The translations under genes were made by a program, and so were the position numbers. From Sphingomonas pituitosa NBRC 102491 (GTDB lineage Bacteria; Pseudomonadota; Alphaproteobacteria; Sphingomonadales; Sphingomonadaceae), in assembly GCF_001598435.1 (NCBI RefSeq), contig NZ_BCYY01000002.1:310001-374000 (forward strand): DNA of 64,000 bases. The letters are read 5' to 3'. The stretch's first letter is position 1; the number at the start of each line of letters is the position of its first letter. The notes beneath the pieces are model-generated. The model had not been told where the DNA came from, searched no databases, and saw only the letters and a program-made list of their open reading frames with translations. Positions 18,553 through 27,937 of this stretch are shown piece after piece.

Positions 18553-21465
18553 ATGTATCTTTTGCGTCGCCATCATCTATTGGCCAGCACACTGCTTGGG
18601 AGCGCGTTGATCGCGATCCCGGTAGCGTCGGCACAGACCGCCGCGGATCAGACGGCGGGCACTCAGGACCAGCCCTCGGAAATCGTCGTGACCGGTTCGC
18701 GCATCGCGTCGCCGGCCGCCGCCTCGGCTTCGCCGCTGCAGGTGATCAGCGCCGAACAGATCGAGCAGCAGGGCGCGATCAACGTCCAGGAAGTGCTGCT
18801 GCAGAACCCGGCGTTCGGCACCCCCGGCATCAGCCGCACCAATTCCAGCTTCGCCACCCAGGGTGCTGGCGCGGCAACGGTGAACCTGCGCAACCTGGGC
18901 GAAGACCGCACGCTGGTGCTGGTCAACGGCCGCCGCTTCGTATCGGGCCAGCCGGGCAGCCAGGCCGTCGACCTGAACGTCATCCCCACCGGTTTCGTCC
19001 AGAGCATCGACACGCTGACCGGCGGCGCCTCGGCCGTCTATGGTTCGGACGCCGTCGCCGGCGTGGTGAACATCGTCTACAAGAAGAACTTCGAAGGCCT
19101 GCAGGCCGACGCGCAGCTGGGCATCACCCAGCGCGGCGACGGCTTCGATCAGCAGTACAGCCTGCTTGGCGGCAAGAACTTCGCCGATGGCCGCGGCAAC
19201 GTCATGCTGTTCGGCAGCTACTCGAAGCAGGGCACGGTGCTGAAGCGCGACCGCTCGACCGAAGCCGGTTCGAGCGCGGTCGATTCGACGAGCAACGACA
19301 TCTACCCGAATGACCCTGCGCGCCCGTTCCTGTCCGGCTACACGCCGGGCGGCCGCATCTACGCGGGTGACCAGATCTTCAGCTACAACACCGGTTCGCT
19401 GGTCAACTGCACCGACATCAGCTGCGGTGGCTTCAACCGTTCGGACTTTCGCTACCTTGCGGTGCCGGTGGAGCGCTACGTCGCGGCCGGTCGCGGCAAC
19501 TTCGAGTTCTCGTCGGCCGCCAACCTCTGGATCGAAGGCAACTACGCCAAGACCAAGGTAAGCACGGTTATCGAGCCCTTCCCGCTCAGCTCGGATCTGG
19601 TGAACATCGCCAGCGGCGGCCAGGTTCCGATTGAAACGATCGTCGGCGGCACCCGCTACAGCAACCCGTTCGTCCCGACCGCGATCTTCAACGCCGCGAC
19701 CGACACGGACGGCGACGGCCTGCGCGACATCTACTTCGATCGTCGCCTCGCCGACTTCGGCAATCGCACATCGTCGGCTGACCGTGACCTGTTCCGCATT
19801 GCCGGCGGCCTGAACGGCTCGTTCGGCGGCGATCGCTTCAGCTACGAAGTGTACGGCATCTACGGCCAGAGCAAGGAGCACCAGACCGGCTCGGGCCAGT
19901 TCGACAGCACCAAGTTCTCCCAGGCGCTGAACGCCTATACCGATCCGGCGACCGGGCAGATCGTCTGCGCCGACCCGGCCGCGCGGGCGGCGGGCTGCAT
20001 CCCCGCCAACATCTACGGCGTCGGCACGCTGGCCTCGGCGGCTTCCTACATCGAGGCCCCGACCACGCTGGACGCGAAGGTCACCCAGACGGTGTTTGGT
20101 GGCAACGTCACCGGCAAGCTGTTCTCGATCTTCGACGCCGATCCGGTCGCGATCAACATCGGCACCGAGTATCGCCGTGAGACCAGCAGCAACACGTTCG
20201 ACCTGCTCACCCAGCAGGGCCTGAACGGCAACAACGCGCTGCCGTCGACCTCGGGCAGCTTCCATGTCTGGGAAGGCTTTGGTGAAGCGATCGTGCCGCT
20301 GCTGCAGGATCGTCCGTTCTTCCACAGCCTCAACGTCCGCGGCGCGATCCGCGTGTCCGACTATTCGACGGTCGGCACCACGGTCAGCTATAACTATGGT
20401 GGCGACTGGGCGCCGGTGGAGGACATCCGCTTCCGCGTGATCGCCGCGCGTTCGGTGCGCGCGCCGAACATCAACGAGCTGTTCCAGCCGGCGCAGCAGG
20501 ACTTCCCGAGCGGCCTGCAGGATCCCTGCCTGGGCGTGACGGCAACCACCGGCGGCACGCTGGGCACCCAGTGCCGTGCAGCGGCCGGTGTCGCCGCGAA
20601 CATCGCCGCCAACGGCGCGTTCGCGGTCAGCCAGGCGGACAAGCAGGGCATCACCAGCTTCGGTGGCGGCAACCTGGGTCTGCAGGAAGAAAGGGGCGAC
20701 TCGTTCACCGCCGGCGTGGTGATCAACCCGCGCTCGGTGCGTGCGCTGCGCAACCTGGTCGTGACGGTCGACTACTTCAACATCCGCATCAAGGATGCGA
20801 TCATCTTCACGCCGCTCCAGTACACCCTGTCGCAATGCTACAATGGCGGCGTGCAGGCCTATTGCTCGCAGATCGTCCGCCGTGCGGCCGCGGTCGGCGC
20901 GAACAGCGTGGGCTCGATCGACGAGGTCAACACCACCTTCCGCAACAGCGGTGGCCAGAAGACCTCGGGCATCGACACGACCGTGACGTGGAACCAGAAC
21001 CTGTCCAATTGGGGCCTCGCGGGCGATTTCGGCCTTCGCGGCTCGTACACCCACCTGTTCACCGGCTACACCGTTCCGGTGCCGGGCGCCGAGCGCGACT
21101 ATTTCGCCGGCGAGATCGGCGCGCCGCGTGACAAGTTCACGATCAACGGCACGTACAGCGTGAAGGGCATTGGTCTGGCCGTCACGGGCACGTGGCTCAG
21201 CCAGTCGAGCATCGACGACCAGCTGACCGGCGAACGTCCGGGTTCGGATCCGGCGGTGCGCGTGCGTCCGCAGTTCTACCTGGATTCGCAGCTGCGCTTC
21301 CGGGTGAACCGCCAGTACGAGTTCTTCGTCGGCGGCGACAACCTGCTCGACAACAAGCCGCCCTACATCGCCGACATCGGCGCGTCGGCCGGTCAGGACA
21401 CCGATGCGGGCACCTATGACGCAATCGGCCGCCGCTTCTATGCGGGCGTCCGTCTCGCCTTCTGA
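18553..21465 (+). CDS. TonB-dependent outer-membrane receptor
   Basis: A 970-aa outer-membrane active transporter. A signal peptide (cleavage near VASAQ) is followed by the TonB box EIVVTGSRI at about residue 45. The plug domain contains NLRNLGEDRTLVLVNGRR and SAVYGSDAVAGVVNIVYKKNF, and the 22-strand barrel ends with the aromatic C-terminal strand RRFYAGVRLAF. It resembles the large receptors that sphingomonads use for carbohydrate or peptide uptake rather than a classical siderophore receptor; no substrate-specific neighbour is present, so the ligand is unknown. It is monocistronic, ending in a strong terminator at 21492-21518. Confidence 0.93.
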   Translation: MYLLRRHHLLASTLLGSALIAIPVASAQTAADQTAGTQDQPSEIVVTGSRIASPAAASASPLQVISAEQIEQQGAINVQEVLLQNPAFGTPGISRTNSSFATQGAGAATVNLRNLGEDRTLVLVNGRRFVSGQPGSQAVDLNVIPTGFVQSIDTLTGGASAVYGSDAVAGVVNIVYKKNFEGLQADAQLGITQRGDGFDQQYSLLGGKNFADGRGNVMLFGSYSKQGTVLKRDRSTEAGSSAVDSTSNDIYPNDPARPFLSGYTPGGRIYAGDQIFSYNTGSLVNCTDISCGGFNRSDFRYLAVPVERYVAAGRGNFEFSSAANLWIEGNYAKTKVSTVIEPFPLSSDLVNIASGGQVPIETIVGGTRYSNPFVPTAIFNAATDTDGDGLRDIYFDRRLADFGNRTSSADRDLFRIAGGLNGSFGGDRFSYEVYGIYGQSKEHQTGSGQFDSTKFSQALNAYTDPATGQIVCADPAARAAGCIPANIYGVGTLASAASYIEAPTTLDAKVTQTVFGGNVTGKLFSIFDADPVAINIGTEYRRETSSNTFDLLTQQGLNGNNALPSTSGSFHVWEGFGEAIVPLLQDRPFFHSLNVRGAIRVSDYSTVGTTVSYNYGGDWAPVEDIRFRVIAARSVRAPNINELFQPAQQDFPSGLQDPCLGVTATTGGTLGTQCRAAAGVAANIAANGAFAVSQADKQGITSFGGGNLGLQEERGDSFTAGVVINPRSVRALRNLVVTVDYFNIRIKDAIIFTPLQYTLSQCYNGGVQAYCSQIVRRAAAVGANSVGSIDEVNTTFRNSGGQKTSGIDTTVTWNQNLSNWGLAGDFGLRGSYTHLFTGYTVPVPGAERDYFAGEIGAPRDKFTINGTYSVKGIGLAVTGTWLSQSSIDDQLTGERPGSDPAVRVRPQFYLDSQLRFRVNRQYEFFVGGDNLLDNKPPYIADIGASAGQDTDAGTYDAIGRRFYAGVRLAF

Positions 21466-21491
21466 GCCGCAAATTTCGATCGACCTGCGAA

Positions 21492-21518
21492 GGGGGCCGG
21501 CAACGGCCCCCTTTTTTT
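21492..21518 (+). terminator. Intrinsic terminator of the TonB receptor gene
   Basis: GGGGGCCG, loop GCAA, CGGCCCCC, then seven T residues. It lies 26 bases after the receptor stop codon. Confidence 0.93.
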
Positions 21519-21581
21519 GTCCCCGTCGGGCGGACCGCCGCGCCCGCGCCAGACGCTGACGCACGCACCCTTCGCCATACG

Positions 21582-21613
21582 AAAAGGGCCGCGCTCCCTT
21601 CGGAGCGCGGCCC
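21582..21613 (-). terminator. Intrinsic terminator of ahcY
   Basis: On the minus strand a perfect 12-bp stem (21602-21613 with 21586-21597, loop of four bases) is followed by TTTT at 21585-21582. It stands 23 bases after the ahcY stop. Confidence 0.85.
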
Positions 21614-21636
21614 TTGTTGCTTCGATCCGGAGAGGA

Positions 21637-23040
21637 TCAGTAGCGATAGTGATCCGGCTTGAACGGCCCTGCGACCGGCACGCCGATGTACGACGCCTGC
21701 TTCTCGCTCAGCTGCGACAGGTGCACGCCCAGCTTCTCGAGGTGGAGCGCGGCGACCTTCTCGTCGAGGTGCTTCGGGAGCACGTAGACTTCGTTCTTGT
21801 AGTTCTCGCCCTTGGTCCACAGCTCGATCTGCGCCAGCGTCTGGTTGGTGAAGCTGGCCGACATCACGAAGCTCGGGTGGCCGGTGGCGCAGCCCAGGTT
21901 CACCAGGCGACCCTTGGCGAGCACGATGATCTGCTTGCCGTCCGGGAATTCGACGAGGTCGGTGCCCGGCTTCACTTCGGTCCACTTGTAGTTCGACAGC
22001 GCGGCGATCTGGATCTCGCTGTCGAAGTGGCCGATGTTGCAGACGATCGACATCGGCTTCATCGCCTTCATGTGATCGGCGGTGATCACATCGGCATTGC
22101 CGGTCGCGGTCACGAAGATGTCGGCGCGCTGCACGGCCTCGTCCATCGTGACGACCTCGAAGCCCTCCATCGCCGCCTGCAGCGCGCAGATCGGATCGAT
22201 TTCGGTGACCATCACGCGCGCGCCGCCGTTGCGCAGCGACTGGGCCGAGCCCTTGCCCACGTCACCGAAGCCGGCGACCACGGCGACCTTGCCGGCGAGC
22301 ATCACGTCGGTGGCGCGACGGATCGCGTCGACCAGCGATTCCTTGCAGCCATAGAGGTTGTCGAACTTCGACTTGGTGACGCTGTCGTTGACGTTGATCG
22401 CCGGGAACGGCAGCTCGCCCTTCTTGGCGATCTCGTACAGGCGGTGCACGCCGGTGGTGGTCTCTTCCGAGACGCCCTTCAGGTTCTTGACCGTCTCGGT
22501 CAGGTAACCCGGATACTTGGCGATGAACGCCTTCAGCGCGCGCTGGAACTCGACTTCCTCGTCGTTCTCCGGCTCGCCCAGCGTCGCGCCGGCTTCGAGC
22601 TTGGCGCCCCACAGCGCGAACATGGTCGCGTCGCCGCCGTCGTCGAGGATGATGTTGGCGGTGGTGCCGTCACCATCGGCGCCCCAGTTGAAGATGTCGC
22701 CGACATAGTCCCAATATTCGGCCAGGCTCTCGCCCTTCACGGCGAACACGGGCACGCCGGTCGCGGCGATCGCGGCGGCGGCGTGGTCCTGCGTCGAGAA
22801 GATGTTGCAGGTCGCCCAGCGAACCTGCGCGCCGAGCGCGGTCAGCGTCTCGATCAGCACGGCGGTCTGGATCGTCATGTGCAGCGAACCGGTGATGCGC
22901 GCGCCCTTCAGCGGCTGCGATGCACCGAATTCCTTGCGAAGCGCCATCAGGCCGGGCATCTCGGTCTCGGCGATGTTGATTTCGGCGCGGCCGAAATCGG
23001 CGAGGGCGATGTCCTTGATGACATAGTCGTTGGTAGCCAC
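21637..23040 (-). CDS. ahcY: Adenosylhomocysteinase
   Basis: AhcY (SahH) hydrolyses S-adenosylhomocysteine to adenosine and homocysteine, removing the product inhibitor of methyltransferases. The 467-aa product matches the family length. Recognisable segments are [21 protein letters not shown] written here as residues ~60-80, the NAD-binding [17 protein letters not shown], the inserted region near [20 protein letters not shown], and the terminal [10 protein letters not shown]. The GTG start at 23040 has GGAG ten bases upstream and begins [18 protein letters not shown], the normal start; the frame is open further but out of family. A 20-bp palindrome lies about 100 bases upstream. Confidence 0.96.
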   Translation of the reverse strand: MATNDYVIKDIALADFGRAEINIAETEMPGLMALRKEFGASQPLKGARITGSLHMTIQTAVLIETLTALGAQVRWATCNIFSTQDHAAAAIAATGVPVFAVKGESLAEYWDYVGDIFNWGADGDGTTANIILDDGGDATMFALWGAKLEAGATLGEPENDEEVEFQRALKAFIAKYPGYLTETVKNLKGVSEETTTGVHRLYEIAKKGELPFPAINVNDSVTKSKFDNLYGCKESLVDAIRRATDVMLAGKVAVVAGFGDVGKGSAQSLRNGGARVMVTEIDPICALQAAMEGFEVVTMDEAVQRADIFVTATGNADVITADHMKAMKPMSIVCNIGHFDSEIQIAALSNYKWTEVKPGTDLVEFPDGKQIIVLAKGRLVNLGCATGHPSFVMSASFTNQTLAQIELWTKGENYKNEVYVLPKHLDEKVAALHLEKLGVHLSQLSEKQASYIGVPVAGPFKPDHYRY

Positions 23041-23138
23041 AGGCTGCTTCTCCAGTTCAAGCAAAATGCAGGCGCACCGGGAATCCACCGGCCGCATGGT
23101 TGCGCCCCTAGCCGCTTCGGATCAGGCGCGCAATGTTA

Positions 23139-23158
23139 ATATAAAGATATCTTTATAT
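23139..23158. promoter_or_regulatory. 20-bp palindromic operator upstream of ahcY (SahR-like)
   Basis: ATATAAAGATATCTTTATAT is a perfect 20-bp palindrome, the only such AT-rich block in its surroundings, located 99 bases before the ahcY GTG. SahR is an ArsR-family repressor known in Proteobacteria to sense S-adenosylhomocysteine and to control ahcY and methionine genes through palindromic AT-rich sites. Assignment to SahR is inference from position and shape; no sahR gene is in the window. Confidence 0.65.
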
Positions 23159-23173
23159 GCCACTCCGGCAGAT

Positions 23174-23746
23174 TCAAGCGGTGCCGGTACTGTTTGCCAA
23201 CAGCCGCGGGTCGATGCCTGCGCCGACGAACCCCTCGGCCCAGCGCTCATAGACGTCGGTGTCGTAGAGCAGCCCGATATCGGCCGGCGTATTGAACCAG
23301 CCGTGGCAGGTCAGTTCCGTTTCCAGCTGCCCCTCGCCCCAGCCGGCATAGCCGAGCGCGACCAGCCAGCGGCTTGGCCCCCGCCCTTCGGCGATGGCCC
23401 GCAGCACGTCCATCGTGCCGGAGAGCTGCCATCGCCCCGCTACGTCGATCGTGTCCTGCCCGCTCCAGTCTGCGGAGTGCAGCACGAAGCCGCGGCGCGG
23501 CTCGACAGGTCCGCCGAAATGCACGGGCACGTCAGGGACGTCGCCCGGATCGATCTCGAACTGCTCCAGCAGATCGTGAAGCCCGAGCCCCTCGATCGTG
23601 GCGCCGATGCCGATGCCGAGCGCGCCCTCCGTGTCGTGGGCACAGATAGCGATCACCGCGCGTTCGAAGCGCGGGTCGCCGATCCCCGGCATGGCCAGCA
23701 GGAACTGGCCAGTAAGTGAAGGCGCCGAATCCATGATCCCCACCAT
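23174..23746 (-). CDS. YqgE/AlgH family protein
   Basis: A 190-aa member of the UPF0301 (YqgE/AlgH) family. Diagnostic parts are LTGQFLLAMPGIGDPRFERAVI at the N-terminus (first 20 residues of the motif), GPVEPRRGFVLHS, and LGYAGWGEGQLETELTCHGW. Its biochemical role is not established; the Pseudomonas homologue was linked to alginate regulation. The ATG at 23746 is preferred, with GAGGG about ten bases upstream; another ATG lies four codons later. It is divergent from the peroxiredoxin gene and upstream of ahcY on the same strand, but the operator and promoter region lies between them. Confidence 0.9.
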   Translation of the reverse strand: MVGIMDSAPSLTGQFLLAMPGIGDPRFERAVIAICAHDTEGALGIGIGATIEGLGLHDLLEQFEIDPGDVPDVPVHFGGPVEPRRGFVLHSADWSGQDTIDVAGRWQLSGTMDVLRAIAEGRGPSRWLVALGYAGWGEGQLETELTCHGWFNTPADIGLLYDTDVYERWAEGFVGAGIDPRLLANSTGTA

Positions 23747-23848
23747 ATCGTTCGCACCCTCTACGGGCCACGCTTGAATTTGTTGCGTGGGATGCGATGG
23801 AAGCCGCGCGGCCATGCGGCCGCGGGATTCGTACAAGGAGAGAGCAGC

Positions 23849-24331
23849 ATGACGATCCAGACCGGCGATCGCATCCCCGACGCCACGCTCGTCAAGGTCA
23901 CCGCCGAGGGCCCGGACCAGATCGACGCCCCCGCCTATTTCGCCGGCCGCAAGGTTGCGCTGTTCTCGGTGCCGGGTGCCTTTACCCCCACCTGCTCGGC
24001 CAAGCACCTGCCGGGGTTCGTGCAGAAGGCCGACGAGATCAAGGCCAAGGGCGTCGACGAGATCGCCTGCACCGCGGTCAACGACTTCTTCGTCATGAAG
24101 GCCTGGGGCGACGCCAACGGCGTTTCGGACAAGGTGACGATGCTCGCCGACGGCAATGGCGGCTTTGTCGAGGCACTGGGCCTCACCCTGGACGGCTCGG
24201 CCTTCGGCCTAGGCACGCGCGGCCAGCGCTTCGCGATGATCGTCAATGACGGCGTCGTCGAGCAGCTGTTCGTCGAGGCGCCGGGTGCATTCGAAGTCAG
24301 CTCGGCGGAATATGTGCTGAGCAAGCTCTGA
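23849..24331 (+). CDS. Peroxiredoxin (Prx5 subfamily)
   Basis: A 160-aa thiol peroxidase that reduces hydrogen peroxide and organic peroxides. The peroxidatic cysteine is in GAFTPTCSAKHLPGF at about residue 48, the Prx5-type active site. VNDFFVMKAWG and the late LGTRGQRFAMIVNDG are also typical. Electrons may come from thioredoxin or glutathione; no fused glutaredoxin is present. AAGGAG precedes the ATG at 23849, which is chosen over an in-frame ATG 25 codons earlier. A GC-rich hairpin follows the stop. Confidence 0.93.
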   Translation: MTIQTGDRIPDATLVKVTAEGPDQIDAPAYFAGRKVALFSVPGAFTPTCSAKHLPGFVQKADEIKAKGVDEIACTAVNDFFVMKAWGDANGVSDKVTMLADGNGGFVEALGLTLDGSAFGLGTRGQRFAMIVNDGVVEQLFVEAPGAFEVSSAEYVLSKL

Positions 24332-24337
24332 TTCGAG

Positions 24338-24363
24338 TGCCCCCGCTGCATGCGGGGGCATTT
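24338..24363 (+). terminator. Probable terminator after peroxiredoxin gene
   Basis: TGCCCCCGC, five-base loop, GCGGGGGCA, then TTT. The stem is strong but the T-run is short, so termination may be partial and read-through into amn is possible. Confidence 0.6.
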
Positions 24364-24410
24364 CGATCCACCGACTTGCCAGAGTCATCTTCCGCGCTTA
24401 GCGATGGAAG

Positions 24411-25847
24411 ATGACTCAAGCCTCCGATATCGTCGCCGATCTGGATCGGCTCTATCGCGCCTCGGTCGAACGACTCCAGCAGGCGCTCAACCGCTACATC
24501 ACCGATGGCACCACGCCGGATCCCGAGACACGGACCGACGGCAGCTTCGCCTATCCGGAGCTGCGCGTCACCTATCGTGGCGGCGTGAACAAGCCCATCC
24601 CGCGCCGCTCGTTCGGCCGCCTTGTGGAAGCGGGCGACTACCGCATCACCGTCACGCGCCCGGCGATGTTTGCCGACTATCTTACCGAGCAGCTGACCTT
24701 CCTGATCGAGGATTACGACGTCGAGGTGCACGCGGTCACCGGGCGTCAGGAAATCCCCTTCCCCTATGTGCTCGATCCCAACACGATCCTGAGCCTGGAT
24801 GACATTTCCGCGACCGAGCTCGGCCGGCACTTCCCGGCGACCGAGCTGTCGCACATCGGCGACGAGATTGCCGACGGCATCTGGCTGAGCCAGGACGAGA
24901 CGCGACCGCTGGCGCTGTTCGATGCGCTGCGCACCGATTTCTCGCTGGCGCGGCTGAAGCACTATACCGGCACGCCGGTGGAGCATTTCCAGCAGTACAT
25001 CCTGTTCACCAACTATCACCGCTATGTCGACGAGTTCGTTCGCTGGGCCTGCGCGCAGCTGGGGCCGGACAGCCGCTTCACCGGCGTCTCGGGCGCGGGC
25101 GGGATCGTGATCGAGGATGCGGCGGACGCCGACCGGCTGGTCAGCGACGGTGCGTGGCGACGGCACCAGATGCCGGCCTATCACCTGATGGCCGAGGGCC
25201 GCACCGGCATCACGCTGGTCAATATCGGCGTCGGCCCGTCCAACGCGAAGACGATCACCGATCACCTCGCGGTCATTCGCCCCGAGGCATGGTTGATGAT
25301 CGGCCATTGCGGCGGCCTGCGCCCGAGCCAGCGGATCGGCGACTATGTGCTTGCCCATGCCTATCTGCGTGACGACCATATCATGGACGACGTGCTGCCG
25401 CCGGAGATCCCCATCCCCGCCATCGCCGAGGTCCAGCAGGCGCTCGCCCGCGCGGCGGAGACCGTGTCCGGCCAGTCGGGCGACGAGCTCAAGCAGCGCC
25501 TGCGCACCGGCACAATCGTCACCACCGACGATCGCAACTGGGAGCTGCGCTACTCGCAGTCGGCGCTGCGCTTCTCGCTGAGCCGCGCGGTGGGCGTCGA
25601 CATGGAATCGGCGACGCTGGCGGCGCAGGGCTATCGCTTCCGCGTGCCCTATGGGACGCTGCTCTGCGTTTCGGACAAGCCGCTCCACGGCGAGCTCAAG
25701 CTGCCCGGCCAGGCCAACCGCTTCTATGAGCGCGCCATCGCCGAGCATCTGAAGATCGGCATCGAAGCCTGCGAGGAGCTGCGCCGCGAGGGCGCCAAGC
25801 TCCACAGCCGCAAGCTGCGGGCGTTCAACGAACCGCCGTTCCGGTGA
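24411..25847 (+). CDS. amn: AMP nucleosidase
   Basis: Amn cleaves AMP to adenine and ribose-5-phosphate, adjusting adenylate pools. The 478-aa product has the two-part structure of the family: an N-terminal regulatory domain (residues ~1-170, with LRVTYRGGVNKPIPRRSFGR) and a C-terminal nucleoside-phosphorylase-fold domain. The latter contains ITLVNIGVGPSNAKTITDH, MIGHCGGLRPSQ, the catalytic-site region VGVDMESATLAAQGYRF and LCVSDKPLHGELK. The ATG at 24411 is preceded by GGAAG. It is monocistronic, facing the convergent acetyltransferase gene. Confidence 0.95.
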   Translation: MTQASDIVADLDRLYRASVERLQQALNRYITDGTTPDPETRTDGSFAYPELRVTYRGGVNKPIPRRSFGRLVEAGDYRITVTRPAMFADYLTEQLTFLIEDYDVEVHAVTGRQEIPFPYVLDPNTILSLDDISATELGRHFPATELSHIGDEIADGIWLSQDETRPLALFDALRTDFSLARLKHYTGTPVEHFQQYILFTNYHRYVDEFVRWACAQLGPDSRFTGVSGAGGIVIEDAADADRLVSDGAWRRHQMPAYHLMAEGRTGITLVNIGVGPSNAKTITDHLAVIRPEAWLMIGHCGGLRPSQRIGDYVLAHAYLRDDHIMDDVLPPEIPIPAIAEVQQALARAAETVSGQSGDELKQRLRTGTIVTTDDRNWELRYSQSALRFSLSRAVGVDMESATLAAQGYRFRVPYGTLLCVSDKPLHGELKLPGQANRFYERAIAEHLKIGIEACEELRREGAKLHSRKLRAFNEPPFR

Positions 25848-25852
25848 TCGAG

Positions 25853-25877
25853 GGGCGGCCCCGGGCCGGGGCCGCCC
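25853..25877. terminator. GC-rich hairpin between convergent amn and GNAT genes
   Basis: A 10-bp perfect stem (25853-25862 with 25868-25877) and five-base loop fill the gap between two convergent stop codons. No T-run is present, so a bidirectional terminator function is inferred from location. Confidence 0.5.
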
Positions 25878-25880
25878 TCC

Positions 25881-26402
25881 TCAGAACTGTACTTCGAGCA
25901 GCACGACGCTCGGATCGCCCTCGACCTCGCGGGCGACGAAACCCATCTCGCGCTCCAGCTCGATCGCCAGATGGTTCTCGCGGCTCTCGATCGACTGCAG
26001 CCGCTTCACGCCGCGGGCCTTGGCCTCGGCGGTGAGGTAGTTGAGCAGGCTCCAGCCCACCCCCTGCCCCTTGCGGTCGGCGCGGATCGAGATTGCCACT
26101 TCGGCCGTCTCCATCGCGTCGTCGCACGCCAGCATTGCCGAGCCGACCAGCTGACCGCCCTCGGCCGTGAAGGCAAGATAGCTCTCGGTCTGCTGGTGAT
26201 CGACGTCGATCAGCGCCGCCGCCTGGTGCGGCTGGAGATGCGGGCTGGCGGTGAAGAAGCGGAAGCGACGATCCTCGTTCGAGACATGGTCGAAAAAGTC
26301 CTTGAGCAGCGCCTCGTCGTCCGGACGCACGGTGCGCACGTCGATGATGAGCCCGGAGCGGGTCGGCAGCTGGACAGGCTCTGCGGTGGTCGCGGTCATC
26401 AT
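25881..26402 (-). CDS. GNAT family N-acetyltransferase
   Basis: A 173-aa acetyltransferase. The acetyl-CoA pyrophosphate-binding signature appears as VAISIRADRKGQGVGWSLL (RxxGxG/A form) at about residues 105-123, preceded by GQLVGSAMLACDDAMETAE. The N-terminal half has DFFDHVSNEDRRFRFF, a segment shared with the acetyltransferase domain of Pat-type protein acetyltransferases. The acceptor substrate is unknown. The start at 26402 has GGGAG five bases upstream; the following codon is also ATG. It lies downstream of the GGDEF gene on the same strand. Confidence 0.85.
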   Translation of the reverse strand: MMTATTAEPVQLPTRSGLIIDVRTVRPDDEALLKDFFDHVSNEDRRFRFFTASPHLQPHQAAALIDVDHQQTESYLAFTAEGGQLVGSAMLACDDAMETAEVAISIRADRKGQGVGWSLLNYLTAEAKARGVKRLQSIESRENHLAIELEREMGFVAREVEGDPSVVLLEVQF

Positions 26403-26488
26403 GGTATCTCCCGGGATTTGCTGGCGGCGCGATACGCCGATCAGAGTTGGTGACGTATCCGTAAACGTCGCAGGGATCACGGCCGGAG

Positions 26489-27724
26489 TCAGGCCGGAGC
26501 GATCGCTGCCGTGGCGCCGCGGCCCTCACCACGCCGCGACTCGCGTGAAACGACGCGGTTCCGCCCGCCTTGCTTCGCCGCATATAACGCAGTGTCGGCC
26601 TCCGTCACCAGCCGATGCCAGTCGGCCTCCGCGCCCGTCGCCTCGGCATGCCCGATGCTGATCGTGCAGCGCAGGACCGTATCGCCGTCGATCGCCACCT
26701 GCAGGTCCGCCACCGCTGCCCGCAGCTTTTCTGCAAGCGCCGCGGCGGTAGCAGCGCGGGCGGGAACGACCAGAAATTCCTCCCCGCCGATCCGCCCCAC
26801 CAGATCGCTATCGGACGCCGCCCCGGCCAGGGCGTGCGCGACCGCGGCCAGCACGGCGTCCCCCGCCGCGTGTCCCCAGCTGTCGTTGACCTTCTTGAAG
26901 TGGTCGACGTCGATCATCAGCACGGCCAGCGCACGGTGCTGCCGCGCTGCCTGGGCGAGCCGCGCCTCCCCCTGCTCCCACACGACGCGGCGATTGGCGA
27001 GCCCGGTCAGCGCATCGCGCGAGGCATAGCGCAGCAGTTCGGCATCGAGCTGGCGGGCGAGCATCCACAGGAAGCAGGGCGTTATCGCGCAGGTGAGGAC
27101 GAGCCTGGTGGTGAGCCCGAACGCCGTCGTGGGATCGAACGTGACCTCGGCAGCGGGGTTGAACAGCCACCACAATATTCGGCTCAGCAGCATCAATGCC
27201 CAGAGGGCGTGGATGACCGCGGCCAGCCGCGCGACCGGGCGCCGGGACTCGTCGGCGCACCGCCACAGCGCCATGGCGGCCGCCATGGTCAGAATCCCCC
27301 GCACCGCGCAGCCCAGCCCCACCATCACGCGCATGTTCTCGAAATGCGAAAGGACATAGCCGGCCTCGATCAGCGCCAGCAGCGCCGCGGGAATCAGCAC
27401 CCAAAGGTCGGAACGCGGCCGCTTGAGGTAGAGGACAATCGCGACGAAGTTCAGGGCAGCACCGGCATCGATCAGGAGATTGCCGAAAAGGCCCAGGCCC
27501 GGCACCTGGATATCGAAGGCCGGCAGCATCAACACCGCGAACCCGGCAGCAAAGCTCAGATAGGCGGCGCACCAGCACAACAAGCTGCGCGGCGGCACCA
27601 GGCGCGGCTGGATCCAATAAGCGAGAAGAAAGGCAAAGCTGGAAAGAAGCGATAGCAACGCATTGATGAAAATGAGTGTTCCGCCGTGCAAGAGTATTCC
27701 GATCAACTGCATCATCAATGACAT
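26489..27724 (-). CDS. Membrane diguanylate cyclase (GGDEF)
   Basis: The 411-aa protein has six or seven hydrophobic segments in residues ~10-230, then a GGDEF domain beginning YASRDALTGLANRR. The active-site motif is RIGGEEF, a functional variant of GGDEF, with DVDHFKKVNDSWGHAAGD supplying metal and substrate contacts. It should make cyclic-di-GMP from two GTP. The inhibitory RxxD site seven residues upstream of the motif arginine reads SDSD, so product feedback at the I-site is probably absent. The N-terminal sensor is not a recognised named domain. Start uncertain among ATGs at 27724, 27715 and 27712. Confidence 0.9.
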   Translation of the reverse strand: MSLMMQLIGILLHGGTLIFINALLSLLSSFAFLLAYWIQPRLVPPRSLLCWCAAYLSFAAGFAVLMLPAFDIQVPGLGLFGNLLIDAGAALNFVAIVLYLKRPRSDLWVLIPAALLALIEAGYVLSHFENMRVMVGLGCAVRGILTMAAAMALWRCADESRRPVARLAAVIHALWALMLLSRILWWLFNPAAEVTFDPTTAFGLTTRLVLTCAITPCFLWMLARQLDAELLRYASRDALTGLANRRVVWEQGEARLAQAARQHRALAVLMIDVDHFKKVNDSWGHAAGDAVLAAVAHALAGAASDSDLVGRIGGEEFLVVPARAATAAALAEKLRAAVADLQVAIDGDTVLRCTISIGHAEATGAEADWHRLVTEADTALYAAKQGGRNRVVSRESRRGEGRGATAAIAPA

Positions 27725-27937
27725 CCATACGCGACACCGTCACGCTTTAGCGCGCACATATGGAAACGGAATTAAGCAGGCGAGCCGATTCAACGTTGCG
27801 AAAAGCAACCGATGAAGTTTCCAACTCCGAAACATCGCGGGTGATTTCCGGAAGACACCAAATTCGGCGTCGTTCTGCGACGGGACAGCGGCAGCGCTGG
27901 TAATTCGGGCCGGGGCCCCCTATGTGCGCGACCAATC

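Noticed and set aside
18577..21564. A 995-codon open frame on the minus strand
   Set aside because: Antisense to the TonB receptor; low-complexity composition and no domain signs.
23041..23138. SAH or SAM riboswitch in the ahcY leader
   Set aside because: I could not fold the leader into the known pseudoknot pattern or find conserved riboswitch core bases; the palindrome is a better explanation.
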